Shown here piece after piece: positions 33,514 through 42,434 of a DNA stretch of 64,000 nucleotides. The position numbers and the translations under genes were made by a program. The stretch is taken from positions 1,054,001 to 1,118,000 of the forward strand of contig NZ_JAINWA010000001.1 in the NCBI RefSeq assembly GCF_021021555.1. Direction: 5' to 3'. This stretch comes from Teretinema zuelzerae. GTDB lineage: Bacteria > Spirochaetota > Spirochaetia > Treponematales > Treponemataceae. The notes below the pieces were generated by a model. The model searched no databases. It saw nothing but the letters and a program-made list of their open reading frames with translations, and was not told where the DNA came from. How positions within the stretch are numbered: the stretch's first letter is position 1; each line of letters opens with the position of its first letter.

Positions 33514-35601
33514 TCACACGATAAACTGGCCGATCTTTTCGTTCATCGAACCGACGTGCTCGCCGGTTTCGTTCGCGAGATTCGCGACGACTTGCGCTGC
33601 AGTCCGGATTTGGGTCGCGCCGGCAAGCATTTCGTCCATCGAATTGCGGATTTCCGCCGAAAGATCGGAAAGCTCCTTCATAGACTCCAGAGACTCGGAA
33701 GCCGAGCGCTTCATCGAGGAAGCGTTTTCCTTAACATCGGCGCCGACGGCGTTCATGTCGCGCAGGGCGTCCAGTATCTGTCGAGATCCTTCGCGCTGTT
33801 CGGACATGGCGCTTTCGATCTGATTGACGAGAGATCCGGTAGCCTGAACCCCTTCCGCTATCTCCGCGAAAACCGTCGCGGATTCGCTGGAAGCCGCGAC
33901 GACGCCCTGAATGCTGCTGCTGATATTTGAAAGCTGTTTGCCGATCGTATTGCTCTGCTCGGAGGCGTTCTCCGACAGCTTGCGTATCTCGTCCGCCACG
34001 ACGGAAAAGCCCTTTCCCGCGTCGCCCGCGTGCGCCGCTTCGATCGCGGCGTTCATGGCGAGAAGGTTCGTCTGAGCGGCTATCGATGAAATCGCCTCGT
34101 TCGCTTCCATCAGCTCGACTGACTGCCGGGATATCGCGGCTACGCTTTCGTTGACGGCTTCCTGCCTGACGCGTCCGTCGTCGGCGCTTCCCAAAAGCAC
34201 CTTGAAACGGTCCGCCATGCGGTTTACCGATTGAGTGACGGACGCGATGTTTCCGACCATCTGCTCGACGGAAGCCGCCACTTCGGTATTTCCGGAAACC
34301 TGGGTTTCCACCAATTCGTCGAGCTTACTCATGCCGATCGATATGTAATTCACGGCCTCGGCGACCGCAATAGCGCGTTCGGATTGGCGGGCCGCCTGCT
34401 TTCTGCTGCTTTCGATGTTGGACGAAATTTCATGAACGGCGCTTGCAGACTCCCGAGCGTTCGCCACCAGTTCGGAACTGATGGAGCCCAGGCCTTCCTG
34501 GGATTTCCGCATGGTCAGGATTATTCCATGAAGGCGTTCGATAAAGGTATTGAATCCATAGATTGCGGTGCCGATTTCGTCTTTTCGTCGGTATTCTATC
34601 CGATGAGTGAGGTCCGCTTCTCCGGAAGCGATCGCGGAGAACCGATCAGAAAGAAGCATAATCGGTTTTGTAAACGCCGTCCCGAATAGCGAAGACACGA
34701 TGAAACTCACAATCAGCGAAATAAGGATCGCGATGACCGTCATCCGTTTCAGCGAATCGAGCGGGGCCTCCGCGATCCGGGAGGGCACGGTCACTACCGC
34801 GACCCAGTCGAGGCGAGGAATCCGGGCAAAGCCGGCGATCAGGGGTTCTCCCGCGTACTCGTACTGCACGATTCCGGATTGGTTCTCGAGCATGGTTTGC
34901 GTGGCCCGGGCACGGGATGCGAACGCGGGGTCGGTTTCGGCCGCTTTCAGAACATCGAGCCGATCGACCACTTCGCTCACATCGGTGTGGGCAACCGGAA
35001 TGCCGGCGGACGTCAGAACATAATTGGCGGTTCCCTCGCCGTAGCTGATTTTGGATATGGTGGAACTCAAAAACTCGGCGTTCCGCTGTGCGACGAGGGT
35101 GCAGAAGAGTTTCCCCTCGCGGAACACGGGAACGGCGAACAATACGGTGAAGAGGTTCTCCTCTCCCGGAACATTGCTGAACACCGGATCGGAAATAGCG
35201 GGCGTCGAGGTGGTCAACACCTTCTGCAGATAGGCACGGCTGGAAAGATCCGCTTTGCGGCCTCCTCCGAGATGGAGAATTCCGCTCAAATCCGTCGGAG
35301 CCATCGAATTATACCCGAGCCGTTTATATTCGGCTGAAAGGAGGGCGTAAAAATCGTCGTCCCATTCGGAAAAATCAACCGTAGCGGCGATCGTTTCAAG
35401 CTGGGCTATTTGAATATCGAGCCAGGCTGAATAGGTTTCAGACAGCCTGAGAGCGTCCGAGGTGAGACGTTCCTGCACTTCGCCGCGGAGCAGCCGTGAG
35501 GAAAGAAGATACGAGGCGGTGCTGACCACCACCGTGCCTACGAGCGACAAAACAACGAAACCGACGATCAGTTTTGCGCGAAAACTTGACAAGAGCTTCA
35601 T
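33514..35601 (-). CDS. Methyl-accepting chemotaxis protein
   Basis: 695 aa transmembrane chemoreceptor. Helix 1 is at about residues 10-34 ([20 protein letters not shown]), a periplasmic dCache-type ligand domain lies at about 38-275 ([37 protein letters not shown]), helix 2 is at about 281-305, then a HAMP linker and the signalling domain with conserved hairpin tip [20 protein letters not shown]. It should couple to CheA/CheW. The extreme C-terminus has no clear pentapeptide CheR tether. GGAGG precedes ATG 35601. It is monocistronic with its own terminator. The ligand is unknown. Confidence 0.93.
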   Translation of the reverse strand: MKLLSSFRAKLIVGFVVLSLVGTVVVSTASYLLSSRLLRGEVQERLTSDALRLSETYSAWLDIQIAQLETIAATVDFSEWDDDFYALLSAEYKRLGYNSMAPTDLSGILHLGGGRKADLSSRAYLQKVLTTSTPAISDPVFSNVPGEENLFTVLFAVPVFREGKLFCTLVAQRNAEFLSSTISKISYGEGTANYVLTSAGIPVAHTDVSEVVDRLDVLKAAETDPAFASRARATQTMLENQSGIVQYEYAGEPLIAGFARIPRLDWVAVVTVPSRIAEAPLDSLKRMTVIAILISLIVSFIVSSLFGTAFTKPIMLLSDRFSAIASGEADLTHRIEYRRKDEIGTAIYGFNTFIERLHGIILTMRKSQEGLGSISSELVANARESASAVHEISSNIESSRKQAARQSERAIAVAEAVNYISIGMSKLDELVETQVSGNTEVAASVEQMVGNIASVTQSVNRMADRFKVLLGSADDGRVRQEAVNESVAAISRQSVELMEANEAISSIAAQTNLLAMNAAIEAAHAGDAGKGFSVVADEIRKLSENASEQSNTIGKQLSNISSSIQGVVAASSESATVFAEIAEGVQATGSLVNQIESAMSEQREGSRQILDALRDMNAVGADVKENASSMKRSASESLESMKELSDLSAEIRNSMDEMLAGATQIRTAAQVVANLANETGEHVGSMNEKIGQFIV

Positions 35602-35782
35602 AATGAAGCCTCCGATATTTTGACTTAGGCCAAATGTAGTTCATGAAACACCGGCTGTCCAGAGAGAATAATGGAGATTTCTGCAACTCATGCTAACAAT
35701 TAGTAAAATAACGTGCTTTTTTTACTGAAATAAAATTGACTTTAAATACTGAAACTCATAGAGTCGGAGGCAAGGAGTTATC

Positions 35783-37582
35783 ATGAAAGCCAAACACAGC
35801 TTTGCACACATCTTTAGAGCCTTCGCGGCAATCAGCGCGCTGACTCTGCTCATCTCGTGCGGCGGAAAAGCCGCCCCGACAGGACAGACATACGCGCCGG
35901 GTACGTACACAGCAAGCGCGAAAGGATATCACGGAGACGTTACCGTCGCCGTTAAAGTCACCAAGAACAAGATCGCGAGCGTCCGCGTGCTCAAGCACGG
36001 AGAGACCCCCGGAATCAGCGATCTGGCGATTTCAGGCATTCCGAAGGCCATCGTAGACAGCCAGAGCCTCGCGGTCGACAGCGTTTCCGGAGCTAGCTTC
36101 TCCAGCAAAGCCGTCATCGAAGCGACGACCGCAGCCTTGAAAGAAGCGGGAGCCGACATCGAAAAACTGATGGTTCCCGGAGCCGCGGCAGAGAAAGAAG
36201 CCGATGTCGAGCTTTCTGCCGACGTCGTCGTAATCGGAGCGGGCGGAGCCGGAATGGCGGCCGGAGTTTCGGCTCACCAGAACGGAGCGACCGTCGTCAT
36301 CCTTGAAAAAATGGCAAAAGTGGGCGGAAACACCATCAGCGCCGGCGGCGCCATGAACGCGGTAGACGAAGGAAGCGAAACCGCGATCAAAAACAAGGAC
36401 TCGGTAGCCCTCCACTTCAAGCAAACCTATGAAGGCGGAGACAAGAAGGGAGACGAAGTCCTCGTTAAAACCCTGGTTGAAAACGCCTGGGCGTCTGTCG
36501 AATGGCTTCAGTCCATGGGAATGAAATTCCTCCCCGAACCCTTCACCGTCACCGGCGGCCTCTGGCCCCGCGCGCACAAACCCGTCGATCCGGTCGGAAC
36601 AGGATTCTTCAAAACCTATAACGCTTATATCGAAGCGAACAAGGGAATCGAAGTCCGCCTGAATACTAAAGCAGAGAAGCTCATCGTCGAGAACGGAAAG
36701 GTCGTCGGAGTAATAGCCACGGGCAAAACCGGCAACAAGATCACCGTCAAGGCGAACAAGGGCGTCGTTATCGCCTCCGGCGGATTCGGACAGAACGTCG
36801 CGATGCGCCAGGAATTCAACAAGCAGTGGCCCACCCTCGATGAAACCATCAAGAGCACAAACCATCCCGGAGCGACCGGCGACGGAATCATGATGGGACG
36901 CGAAGTTAACGCGGCGATCGTACAGATGGAAAACATCCAGCTCCTCCCCCTCGGAGACCCCGAAACCGGAAGCCTGAGCGGAAACATCGAAACCGACGTC
37001 GAGAAGCGCATCTACGTGAACATCGAAGGAAACAGGTTCGTAGACGAAGGAGCCCGCCGCGACACCATGACGCTGGCGCTCTTCAACCAGCCCCAGAAGA
37101 AACTCTGGATCGTCGTCGACGCGCACTCCTATCCCGAAGGAACCGTTAAAAACAACTTCAACGAAACCATCGACGGCCTGGTCGCCGACGGACGCGCATT
37201 CAAGGGCGAAACCGTGGAAGAACTGGCAGAGAAGATCGGCGTGCCTCCCGCGAACCTCGCGGCGACCGTTGCCGAGTTCAACAAGCACGTCGCTTCAAAA
37301 ACGCCGGACGCCTTCGGACGCACGCTCTACTCTGTGCCGCTCGACAAGGGTCCCTACTATGCCGGAGCCCGCGTTCCCACCGTCCACCACACCATGGGCG
37401 GAATCAAGATCGACGCTGAAACCCATGTCATCGACGTAAACGGAAACGTCATCCCCGGACTCTACGCCGCAGGCGAAGTAACCGGCGGAATCCACGGATC
37501 CAACCGCCTCGGCGGAAACGCGCTGACCGACATCACCGTCTTCGGCCGCATCGCCGGAGCGAATGCCGCTCAGGGCAAGTAA
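35783..37582 (+). CDS. Periplasmic FMN/FAD lipoprotein reductase (fumarate/urocanate reductase family)
   Basis: 599 aa. A signal sequence ends in lipobox LLISC. An FMN-binding domain follows (about residues 38-120) with the covalent FMN attachment motif DSVSGASFSS, the target of the ApbE flavin transferase. Then comes a fumarate-reductase-type FAD domain (VVVIGAGGAGMAAGVS, LEKMAKVGGNTISAGGAMNA). Active-site elements match flavocytochrome c: ARRD (catalytic Arg region), VHHTMGG (His) and GSNRLGGNALTD (Arg). It should reduce fumarate or a related unsaturated acid, drawing electrons through FMN instead of haem. No electron-donor gene adjoins it. GGAG precedes ATG 35783, and terminators follow at 37590-37676. 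Confidence 0.9.
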   Translation: MKAKHSFAHIFRAFAAISALTLLISCGGKAAPTGQTYAPGTYTASAKGYHGDVTVAVKVTKNKIASVRVLKHGETPGISDLAISGIPKAIVDSQSLAVDSVSGASFSSKAVIEATTAALKEAGADIEKLMVPGAAAEKEADVELSADVVVIGAGGAGMAAGVSAHQNGATVVILEKMAKVGGNTISAGGAMNAVDEGSETAIKNKDSVALHFKQTYEGGDKKGDEVLVKTLVENAWASVEWLQSMGMKFLPEPFTVTGGLWPRAHKPVDPVGTGFFKTYNAYIEANKGIEVRLNTKAEKLIVENGKVVGVIATGKTGNKITVKANKGVVIASGGFGQNVAMRQEFNKQWPTLDETIKSTNHPGATGDGIMMGREVNAAIVQMENIQLLPLGDPETGSLSGNIETDVEKRIYVNIEGNRFVDEGARRDTMTLALFNQPQKKLWIVVDAHSYPEGTVKNNFNETIDGLVADGRAFKGETVEELAEKIGVPPANLAATVAEFNKHVASKTPDAFGRTLYSVPLDKGPYYAGARVPTVHHTMGGIKIDAETHVIDVNGNVIPGLYAAGEVTGGIHGSNRLGGNALTDITVFGRIAGANAAQGK

Positions 37583-37630
37583 AAAAAGCCCGCCTGATAA
37601 AAGGCGGACTCGTTTGCTGAAAACTGAAAA

Positions 37631-37676
37631 AACCTTCCGCCGAACGGCTTTTGCCCGAAGCGGAAGGTTTTTTTTT
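37631..37676 (+). terminator. Intrinsic terminator after the flavoprotein gene
   Basis: AACCTTCCGC (37631-37640) and GCGGAAGGTT (37660-37669) form a perfect 10-bp stem followed by a run of T to 37676. A weaker hairpin (GCCCGCC with GGCGGAC, about 37589-37611) precedes it. Repeat array 2 starts only a few bases later. Confidence 0.92.
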
Positions 37677-37681
37677 CGCGC

Positions 37682-38153
37682 TCAGGGTGAGCGCGAGCGG
37701 TCACCGTGCTACGCGAGCAGTCACCGTGCGGCGCTGGCGGTAAGGGTGAGCGCGAGCGGTCACCGTGTTGCGCTGGCGATCACCGTTTTGAGCGAGCGGT
37801 AAACGTGCTGCGCTGGCGATCACCGTGATGCGCGAGCGGTCACCGTGCGGCGCTGGCGGTAAGGGTGATGCTCGCGCGGTCACCGTGTTGCGCTGGCGAT
37901 CACCGTGATGCGCGAGCGGTAAGCGTGAGCGCGAGCGGTCACCGTGTTGCGCGAGCGGTCACCGTGTTGCGCTGGCGGTAAGCGTAAGTGCTAGCTATCA
38001 CCGTGTTGCGCTGGCGGTAAGCGTGATGCGCGAGCGGTAAGCGTGATGCGCGAGCGGTAAGCGTGATGCGCTGGCGATCACCGTGTTGCGCTGGCGGTCA
38101 CCGTGTTGCGCGAGCGGTCACCGTGATGCGCTGGCGATCACCGTGATGCGCGG
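37682..38153. repeat. Tandem array 2 of 19-20 bp units between convergent genes
   Basis: About 24 contiguous units with a 20-bp period, mixing a few module variants: ATGCGCGAGCGGTCACCGTG, TTGCGCTGGCGATCACCGTG and ATGCGCGAGCGGTAAGCGTG. The left half varies between GCGCGAGCG and GCGCTGGCG, the right half between GTCACC, ATCACC and GTAAGC. TCACCGTGA across unit junctions is a near palindrome. It has the same unit logic as array 1 (17091-17672) with a different mix. The last bases code for the C-terminal RASR and stop of the amidohydrolase gene on the minus strand, so the array has grown into, or donated, the end of that gene. There are no unique spacers. Confidence 0.9.
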
Positions 38154-38941
38154 GAGTGTTTCTGCATGAGGGCGCGGGCGTTGCCGGAAAAGACGAGAGA
38201 TTCTTGAGCGGCGGACAAGCCGATCGAGAGGACCGCTTCTATTTGCTTCCGCTGATCCTTCCAGGGCGAGTCGCTCCCGAACAGGATCCGCTCTGCTCCG
38301 CAGCGTTCTATGATCGCGTCGCGTACGGCAGGATCGGCTTCGTCGATGAAGGACGTATCGAAATAGCAAGGCGAACCGGCCAGCTGTTCGAGAACATCTT
38401 CCCAGGCCAGCCACCCGCCCAGATGCGCCGCGATGATATCAAGGTCAGGGAAGCGGTCTATGAGCTTCCGCATCCTTCGGGGATGGGCGTTGTCCGCGCC
38501 GGCGAAGGCAATGTCGTATCCTGAGTGAAGAAGAACGAACATGCCGCTTTCCTGTATCGCGCGGAAAAACGGCGCAAGGGACGAATCGTCTACGTTGAAA
38601 CGCTGATAGAGAGGATGCAGCTTGAGCCCTGCAAAGCCGGCTTCGCGGAAGGCATATATCTCCTCTTCGAAAACCGGACTCTCGGGATGAACCGAACCCA
38701 GAAACACAAAGCGATCCGATGAAACGGAACGGGACCATTCCAGTATCGCGCCCGCTTGAGCCGGTTTGGTGGCAATATTCGCTATCCACGAAAGCTCTAC
38801 GCCGGACGCATCCATGGAGGAAGCAAGGCCGGCGAGAGTTCCGTCGGAACAGGGCGTATAGTCTCCTGAATCGGCCGTCAGCGAAGCCATGGCCCGCTCG
38901 GCAAGAAAATCGGGAAACGCGTGGGCATGTACGTCTATCAT
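38138..38941 (-). CDS. Amidohydrolase family metal-dependent hydrolase
   Basis: 267 aa cytoplasmic protein of the amidohydrolase_2 (TIM-barrel) family. The N-terminal metal site is MIDVHAHAFPDFL. Further barrel strands are FAGLKLHPLYQRF, FVLLHSGYDIAF, IIAAHLGGWLAW and, with the last Asp ligand, ERILFGSDSPWKDQRKQIE. The substrate is unknown; relatives include decarboxylases and lactonases. ATG 38941 was chosen because it begins the metal motif and has GGAG about 11 bases upstream; the frame is open to 39046. Its last four codons and stop lie in repeat array 2. It is last in a minus-strand run with the next two genes. Confidence 0.85.
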   Translation of the reverse strand: MIDVHAHAFPDFLAERAMASLTADSGDYTPCSDGTLAGLASSMDASGVELSWIANIATKPAQAGAILEWSRSVSSDRFVFLGSVHPESPVFEEEIYAFREAGFAGLKLHPLYQRFNVDDSSLAPFFRAIQESGMFVLLHSGYDIAFAGADNAHPRRMRKLIDRFPDLDIIAAHLGGWLAWEDVLEQLAGSPCYFDTSFIDEADPAVRDAIIERCGAERILFGSDSPWKDQRKQIEAVLSIGLSAAQESLVFSGNARALMQKHSRASR

Positions 38942-38964
38942 CGGGTCATGCTCTCCGCGAATAG

Positions 38965-39729
38965 TCAATCCGCATAATCGTATACAATTTCGACAGTTTG
39001 AATTTTGCCGCGATCGTCCTGTATATTGGACAGACCCTTGTACCACAGCATCCGTCTTTTCCCGATGTCGTACCGAACCTCGAGCTTCGGAGCGAACAGC
39101 CTGAGAAAACGGTTTTGAATATGTATCGTGAGCTCGGCGACTCCGTTCCGCTCTCCGCGCACTTCAAGCTCGAAGTCGTACACTTCCCTTGTTCCGGTGA
39201 TCAGGAGTTTCAGAGGAACGCGGCCCTTGAGCTTGGCTTCCTGATAGTATTCCTGCAGATAATAGAAAAGACCCTGGCAGCCGACCATCAGAATCTCGCC
39301 GTCTCCCGTCAGAGCAACCTCTTTCCGGTTTTCTTTTTCGTCCGTTCCCGGATCGAAGGAGAAAAGAACCGCGGCTCCCTTTTCGTAGCGAACGCCGTGG
39401 CGGAATCCGTTTCGGTAATCTTCGAACACGTGAGCGGGCGCCGCGAGCGATTCGGTAAAGTAGGATTCGATGTAGGCCAGAGGCTCGCCGTTCTCCCTCA
39501 GATAATCGGTTCTCGCGCGGTATATCTTTCCGTCGCGATATTCCGACTCGTGCTTTTCGACGTAGGAGACCTTTCCGCCCCGAGTCGCTACGGACGAAAA
39601 TCTCAAGATCTTGTTTTCTGCAGCAGAACCGGCGGACTGGGCGGCGAGCGATCCGGAGGTTCCTGCCAACAAAGCGACTGACAGAGCCGCTGCGATTTTG
39701 CGGGTTCCGGTAATTGAGGCGTTCATCAC
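38965..39729 (-). CDS. Secreted protein of unknown function
   Basis: 254 aa with a cleavable signal peptide (ALSVALLAGTSGSLAAQS), so probably periplasmic. The mature part is beta-rich with repeated charged strand patterns (VSYVEKHESEYRDGKIYRAR, GEILMVGCQGLFYYLQEYY, FAPKLEVRYDIGKRRMLWYK), suggesting a lipid-binding or barrel-like fold. I do not recognise a family. It overlaps the lipocalin gene by 4 bp (ATGA), so the two are coupled and a shared envelope or lipid role is plausible. The start may be ATG 39729 or 39726. Confidence 0.75.
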   Translation of the reverse strand: MMNASITGTRKIAAALSVALLAGTSGSLAAQSAGSAAENKILRFSSVATRGGKVSYVEKHESEYRDGKIYRARTDYLRENGEPLAYIESYFTESLAAPAHVFEDYRNGFRHGVRYEKGAAVLFSFDPGTDEKENRKEVALTGDGEILMVGCQGLFYYLQEYYQEAKLKGRVPLKLLITGTREVYDFELEVRGERNGVAELTIHIQNRFLRLFAPKLEVRYDIGKRRMLWYKGLSNIQDDRGKIQTVEIVYDYAD

Positions 39730-40280
39730 AAACCTCCCGCAGGCCGCTGGGGCACGGTTTCAAGCAGAGCTATATCAAAGCCGAGCCGATCGGCCTCTGC
39801 CGTCAACCTGTCGTATACGGCCGAATCAAGCAGGGGCGCGCGGGCCATCACCCACAAGTAGTTCATCGTCCCGCTGGTAATGAGCATGGTTTCGTCTTCT
39901 GCGTTCCAGTACACGATGCGGTAGGGCATCCACACGAAAGGGAACGGCTTGGCTTCCATCTCTCCCTGAATTACAGGATCGACGGCCCGGAGCCGTTGTC
40001 CGAGGGAGCCCTTTTTGCCGTCGAAGCCGCCCTTCCAGCCCTCGTACAACACATTCCAGTCGCCGTCCGCTCGTCGAATATAGGTGTCCGTCGTGCCCAC
40101 CCAGTCGCCTGCGATCGGAATGGGTATCCTCGCGATTTCATACCAGGGTCCTTCGAAAAGACCGAAATCAATGGACGCCACCGCCGGAATATTCTTCGTC
40201 GACGGAGCGCTTGCGCATCCTGCCGCGGTGAAAGCCAGAATTGCTGATAACACAACTGCTGAATAACGCGCGGCTTTCAT
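39726..40280 (-). CDS. Lipocalin-family lipoprotein (Blc-like)
   Basis: 184 aa. A signal peptide ends in lipobox TAAGC. The lipocalin signature GLFEGPWYEIARIPIP contains the conserved G-x-W, and YLWVMARAPLLDSAVYDRL near the C-terminus matches bacterial Blc proteins (the usual Y-x-W-I-L-x-R-x-P block). Family members store or transport lysophospholipids or fatty acids at the outer membrane. It is coupled to the secreted unknown downstream (4-bp overlap) and follows a small unknown gene by 3 bp. Confidence 0.9.
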   Translation of the reverse strand: MKAARYSAVVLSAILAFTAAGCASAPSTKNIPAVASIDFGLFEGPWYEIARIPIPIAGDWVGTTDTYIRRADGDWNVLYEGWKGGFDGKKGSLGQRLRAVDPVIQGEMEAKPFPFVWMPYRIVYWNAEDETMLITSGTMNYLWVMARAPLLDSAVYDRLTAEADRLGFDIALLETVPQRPAGGL

Positions 40281-40283
40281 ACA

Positions 40284-40706
40284 TCAACCTCCAAGAGATC
40301 TCAACTTTTCATCCAGGACCGTAAGGCGCTGTCTAAGCTCCCGCACCTGATCAAGGCTTGCGTGAATTTTCGACTGCATATAGACGTCAGCGATAATCCC
40401 GTCGAACAGGAAATCTGCCAGAGTGGAAAAGGTTCCGATGTTCATGGAATAATCCGTCGCTGATTCTACGGAAGACAGTTCCCGTCCGAGATGTTCGAGC
40501 TTCTGCTGAATGAGGTTCATAACGTCGGAGGCCCGGCCCAGCTGGGAATGCTTGATGAGATCGGTGATGAGACCGCCTCCGAAGATGTCGACGAATCCCC
40601 AGGCACGCGCGTTCTTGAACTTGCGCTCGGCCTCGTCGGTGAGAGCGAGAAGCTCCGAGATAATGCCGCGCGAACGTGTCAAGCTTAAAAATTGAGTTTC
40701 GGTCAT
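40284..40706 (-). CDS. Small helical protein of unknown function
   Basis: 140 aa, cytoplasmic, with no signal peptide. It is largely helical: ELLALTDEAERKFKNARAWG, a Gly-rich turn FVDIFGGGLITDLIKHSQLG, then a C-terminal coiled-coil-like segment (DQVRELRQRLTVLDEKLRS). The GGG-L-I-T-D-L-I-K-H pattern occurs in small uncharacterised bacterial proteins of this type, but no function is known to me. ATG 40706 is preferred over 40730 because GGGGAG lies 5 bases before it. It is 3 bp upstream of the lipocalin gene. Confidence 0.8.
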   Translation of the reverse strand: MTETQFLSLTRSRGIISELLALTDEAERKFKNARAWGFVDIFGGGLITDLIKHSQLGRASDVMNLIQQKLEHLGRELSSVESATDYSMNIGTFSTLADFLFDGIIADVYMQSKIHASLDQVRELRQRLTVLDEKLRSLGG

Positions 40707-40804
40707 CGGTCTCCCCTGTTCCATATGCACATCGTCCCTCCGTTGCTGTTCAACGAAGGCATGAATTCAATATACGAAAAAAGGGTCAGAAAAGCGAAAC
40801 AGAA

Positions 40805-41221
40805 TTACTCTTCTTCGACCCCGTAGGCGGAAAGGCTCAAACTTAAATGAGTGACTCCCGCGAAGGCTTTCAGGGTAGAAGCGAGATTTTCAACATCCAG
40901 AGCCTTTCCGCGGACTGCGATGATCTCAAGGCAGTGGTCGTGGTCGAGATGGATATGCTGCGTGGAAATGATCGAATCCTGAAAGTCGTGCTGCACATGC
41001 ATAAGGCGCTCGGCCAGATCGCGGCGGTGATGATCGTAGGTCATCACCACGGCTCCGGCGACCAGTCCGTTGTCGTCCCGCTTCTTTTTGATGAGGGTTT
41101 CCCGGATCAAGTCGCGAATGGCTTCCGAGCGGTTCTGATATTGTTCGCGCTCGATGAAGGCGTCGAAGGCGTCTATCAGTTTTTTGTCCAGCGAAACACC
41201 GAAGCGGTACAACGAACTCAT
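40805..41221 (-). CDS. nikR: NikR nickel-responsive transcriptional regulator
   Basis: 138 aa. An N-terminal ribbon-helix-helix DNA-binding domain (YRFGVSLDKKLIDAFDAFIE, RSEAIRDLIRE) is followed by an ACT-like nickel-binding domain. The four high-affinity nickel ligands of E. coli NikR (H76, H87, H89, C95) align with H78, H89, H91 and C97 here with exactly the same spacing. It should bind DNA when nickel is plentiful. AAGGAG precedes ATG 41221. It lies 11 bp after the methyltransferase gene, in one operon with the ECF transporter genes, which it probably controls. Confidence 0.95.
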   Translation of the reverse strand: MSSLYRFGVSLDKKLIDAFDAFIEREQYQNRSEAIRDLIRETLIKKKRDDNGLVAGAVVMTYDHHRRDLAERLMHVQHDFQDSIISTQHIHLDHDHCLEIIAVRGKALDVENLASTLKAFAGVTHLSLSLSAYGVEEE

Positions 41222-41232
41222 ACAGCTGCTCC

Positions 41233-41829
41233 TTACGCCCGCGCGCCGGAAACGATGAACCGGTCGTGCGTTGAAATCTTTATATCGACGGCGAGCTTGC
41301 GTCCCATGAGGGTGGCCAGTTCGTCCTCGTGCATAAGGCCCACCGACACCCCGCTCGCCGCGCCGCTGTGATGCCGGTCCAGCTGAGCGCGGCTCATGCT
41401 GTGGGCGATCGTAAGCCGTCCTCCGGGAGAGAGCACGCCGCAGAGGCGTTCGATCAACGCGGCCGGATCGGGAAAATGAGGAAACGCGTTATAGACCACA
41501 ACCCGATCGAAGCAAGCGCTCAGGTCCGTTTCCATAATGTCGGCGCACAACACATCGACGCCCGTTCGAGCGAATTTGTTCCTCGCGATTTCTACCATGG
41601 ACGAAGAAATATCGACTCCGAGCACGGAGGCTGTTTTCCGCTTCAGATAGTCGGGAAACAGCACTCCCGTTCCGCAGGCAACGTCCAGCACCCGCACGCC
41701 TTCGGTTATGCCGGCGGCGTCGAGAATATACGAGATTGCCGCTTCGTTGCGCACGAGGCGGGCGTCCCACTCGCTGGCGCGCTCGTTGAAGAAATCGATA
41801 ATGTCTTCTTTCCGGATAAGGGCTTCCAT
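41233..41829 (-). CDS. Class I SAM-dependent methyltransferase in NikR/ECF operon
   Basis: 198 aa cytoplasmic Rossmann methyltransferase. Motif I VLDVACGTGVLFPDY, motif II acidic VLGVDISSSMVEIARNKF, motif III VLCADIMETDLS and the post-motif LSPGGRLTIAHSMSRAQLD are clear. The substrate is unknown. It lies 9 bp after the ECF S-component gene and 11 bp before nikR, so its role is tied to the imported compound or to nickel use. ATG 41829 is preferred because AGGA sits about 8 bases before it; ATG 41835 is the alternative. Confidence 0.88.
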   Translation of the reverse strand: MEALIRKEDIIDFFNERASEWDARLVRNEAAISYILDAAGITEGVRVLDVACGTGVLFPDYLKRKTASVLGVDISSSMVEIARNKFARTGVDVLCADIMETDLSACFDRVVVYNAFPHFPDPAALIERLCGVLSPGGRLTIAHSMSRAQLDRHHSGAASGVSVGLMHEDELATLMGRKLAVDIKISTHDRFIVSGARA

Positions 41830-41838
41830 CGGCATATC

Positions 41839-42384
41839 CTATGCGTTACGGGCTGATCGGCTGCGGGAAGGTACAAGACCGGCGCGCATGAGGGAAAGGA
41901 CGATCGCGGGAATTAGCACAAGCTGGATGACGATGCCCGGAAGGGCGGTAACGAAGTATCCGGAAAACCAGATGGTCATAGTGATTTTTCCGGGAGCGAA
42001 CACGAAGGCCCGCGCAAGTCCGGCGACGACGCGGCCGATCAGCATGGCGGGAATCAGGGCGGCGTACACATCGACGAGAAACACGCCGGTTCGGATGAAG
42101 CGGGAGAGAAGCCCGATCATAAGCCCGTACACGGAAAGTTCGATCATCATCATCGGAAGGAAGGCGGCGGGAGGCATTCCTGTCAGCATCGAGGAAACGA
42201 GGGGACCGGCAAGTCCGCACAAGAGTCCGAACGGCCAGCCGCACACGAGGCCGCAGACAAGAACGGGCAGATGCATCGGAAGATAGATGCTGCCGGCGTT
42301 CGGCACGGCGTGAAAGGCCATGGGAAGCACGACGCAAAGGGCGATGGACACGGCGGTTACAACGGATTTCTTTACAGCAGTCAT
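41839..42384 (-). CDS. ECF transporter S component, substrate unassigned
   Basis: 181 aa, five to six membrane helices, no soluble domain: the size and layout of an energy-coupling-factor substrate-binding (S) component. A conserved-looking segment YLPMHLPVLVCGLVCGWPFG is followed by a glycine-rich SSMLTGMPPAAFLPM. It is not CbiM/NikM, which begin with an N-terminal metal-binding His and are longer. In its operon are EcfA, fused EcfA-EcfT and NikR, so nickel, a nickel chelate or a nickel-linked cofactor precursor is the best guess (inference). GGAGT lies 7 bases before ATG 42384; the open frame extends to 42471. Confidence 0.85.
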   Translation of the reverse strand: MTAVKKSVVTAVSIALCVVLPMAFHAVPNAGSIYLPMHLPVLVCGLVCGWPFGLLCGLAGPLVSSMLTGMPPAAFLPMMMIELSVYGLMIGLLSRFIRTGVFLVDVYAALIPAMLIGRVVAGLARAFVFAPGKITMTIWFSGYFVTALPGIVIQLVLIPAIVLSLMRAGLVPSRSRSARNA

Positions 42385-42434
42385 TTCGACACTCCAAAAC
42401 AGATATTTGTACAATCCGCAATACGCGGATTCGT

